The notes under the pieces are model-generated. The model was not told the origin of the DNA. It made no database searches and saw nothing but the letters and a program-made list of their open reading frames with translations. Source: Nymphaea colorata (lineage: Eukaryota; Streptophyta; Magnoliopsida; Nymphaeales; Nymphaeaceae). Taken from it: DNA of 64,000 nt. This document shows positions 63,515 to 64,000 of this stretch, in pieces. A program made the translations under genes and the position numbers. The stretch spans positions 16,660,354-16,724,353 of the forward strand of contig NC_045139.1 of the NCBI RefSeq assembly GCF_008831285.2, read 5' to 3'. How positions within the stretch are numbered: the first letter of the stretch is position 1; each line of letters opens with the position of its first letter.

Positions 63515-64000
63515 TGTATTGGAGAGGAAAATCAGCAAACTGATTTTAAGGAATCAAGAAAATCTTTATTATACATCAAAGAGGAAAATCATAAAGTGAA
63601 ATTTTAGGAAAGAAGTTATAATCTTTCCTTCTATTGTTGTAAATCACAAGATTGTGATCTTCCAATTCCAATCCCAAAACTTGTGGGATCTGCACATACT
63701 GTAAACTTGTATAAATACCCCATCAAACATGAAATGAAGTATCTCTTTTTGGCTCCTTCATCTTCCTCGTTCATCTTCTTTCCTCACGCTTTTCTTTACA
63801 TGGTATCAGAGCAGTGAAAGAAGAGAAGAGAAAAGAGTGTCGCTTACCCTGTCTGTCTTCTCCATTTCTTGATAAGCAGTGCGAGAAAGACAGAAAGAGC
63901 TGTTGAGATCGGGAGGTCGCCCATTCGTTCATTTGCTCTCCGATCTTCCATAACCGGTCTATTTCTGTCGTCGACCGCCAAATTCATCACCAAAACTTGG
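63515..64000 (+). mobile_element. 5' LTR and primer-binding site of a Copia-type retrotransposon, cut by the window end
   Basis: TGGTATCAGAGC at 63801-63812 is the classic primer-binding site complementary to initiator tRNA-Met. The sequence before it ends TTTACA at 63800. The likely LTR start TGTATTGG at 63515 gives matching TGTA...TACA ends and a length of about 286 bp. TATAAATACCCC (about 63710) is a plausible LTR promoter. The internal part continues past 64000, so the gag-pol content and 3' LTR cannot be seen. The left boundary is an estimate. Confidence 0.75.

Overview
This window is nuclear DNA of a flowering plant. The genes have many short exons with GT-AG introns, long AT-rich introns, plant-specific families (PPR, bHLH subgroup IVc, FEY, a PUB62-type U-box protein, STR8), telo-box leaders and typical plant transposon debris (non-autonomous hAT elements, Tourist-like MITE, tRNA-derived SINEs, an L1 fragment, a Copia-type LTR). 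Long TE-laden introns and A+T-rich spacers make a compact Brassicaceae genome or a grass unlikely. I cannot name the species; an early-diverging angiosperm, magnoliid or similar is a guess.

Layout. 1-10949 (+): 3' fifteen exons of a PRP40C-type splicing factor (two WW and several FF domains). 13448-14704 (-): intronless small mitochondrial PPR protein. 17488-21189 (+): TAF15b-type RNA-binding protein (RRM, two RanBP2 zinc fingers, Arg/Asp-rich tail) with a probable intron in its 5' leader. 22584-24354 (-): strictosidine-synthase-like/APMAP beta-propeller protein, 4 exons. 26365-30062 (-): ILR3-like bHLH IVc transcription factor, 5 exons, one intron with a GC donor. 35058-41984 (-): FEY short-chain dehydrogenase/reductase, 8 exons. 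45674-53780 (-): PUB62-like protein, 12 exons. 62898-63391 (+): first two exons of the plastid rhodanese-like STR8; its next intron carries the 5' LTR of a Copia-type element that runs off the window. About 9.1 kb between the PUB62-like and STR8 genes has no recognisable gene but several tandem duplications.

All exon joins quoted were checked for reading-frame phase, so the eight gene models are continuous across every junction given. The genes are ordinary, mostly housekeeping genes and do not form a functional cluster. The unusual content lies in the introns. Three non-autonomous hAT-type elements with 8-bp target duplications sit in introns of three different genes. The one in PRP40C carries a captured coding fragment of a Rossmann-fold (dTDP-dehydrorhamnose-reductase/MAT2B-like) gene. 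The FEY gene has a tandem duplication that copied the end of an exon together with its splice donor. I found no new multi-gene system; the gene-capturing hAT element is the best candidate for something undescribed.
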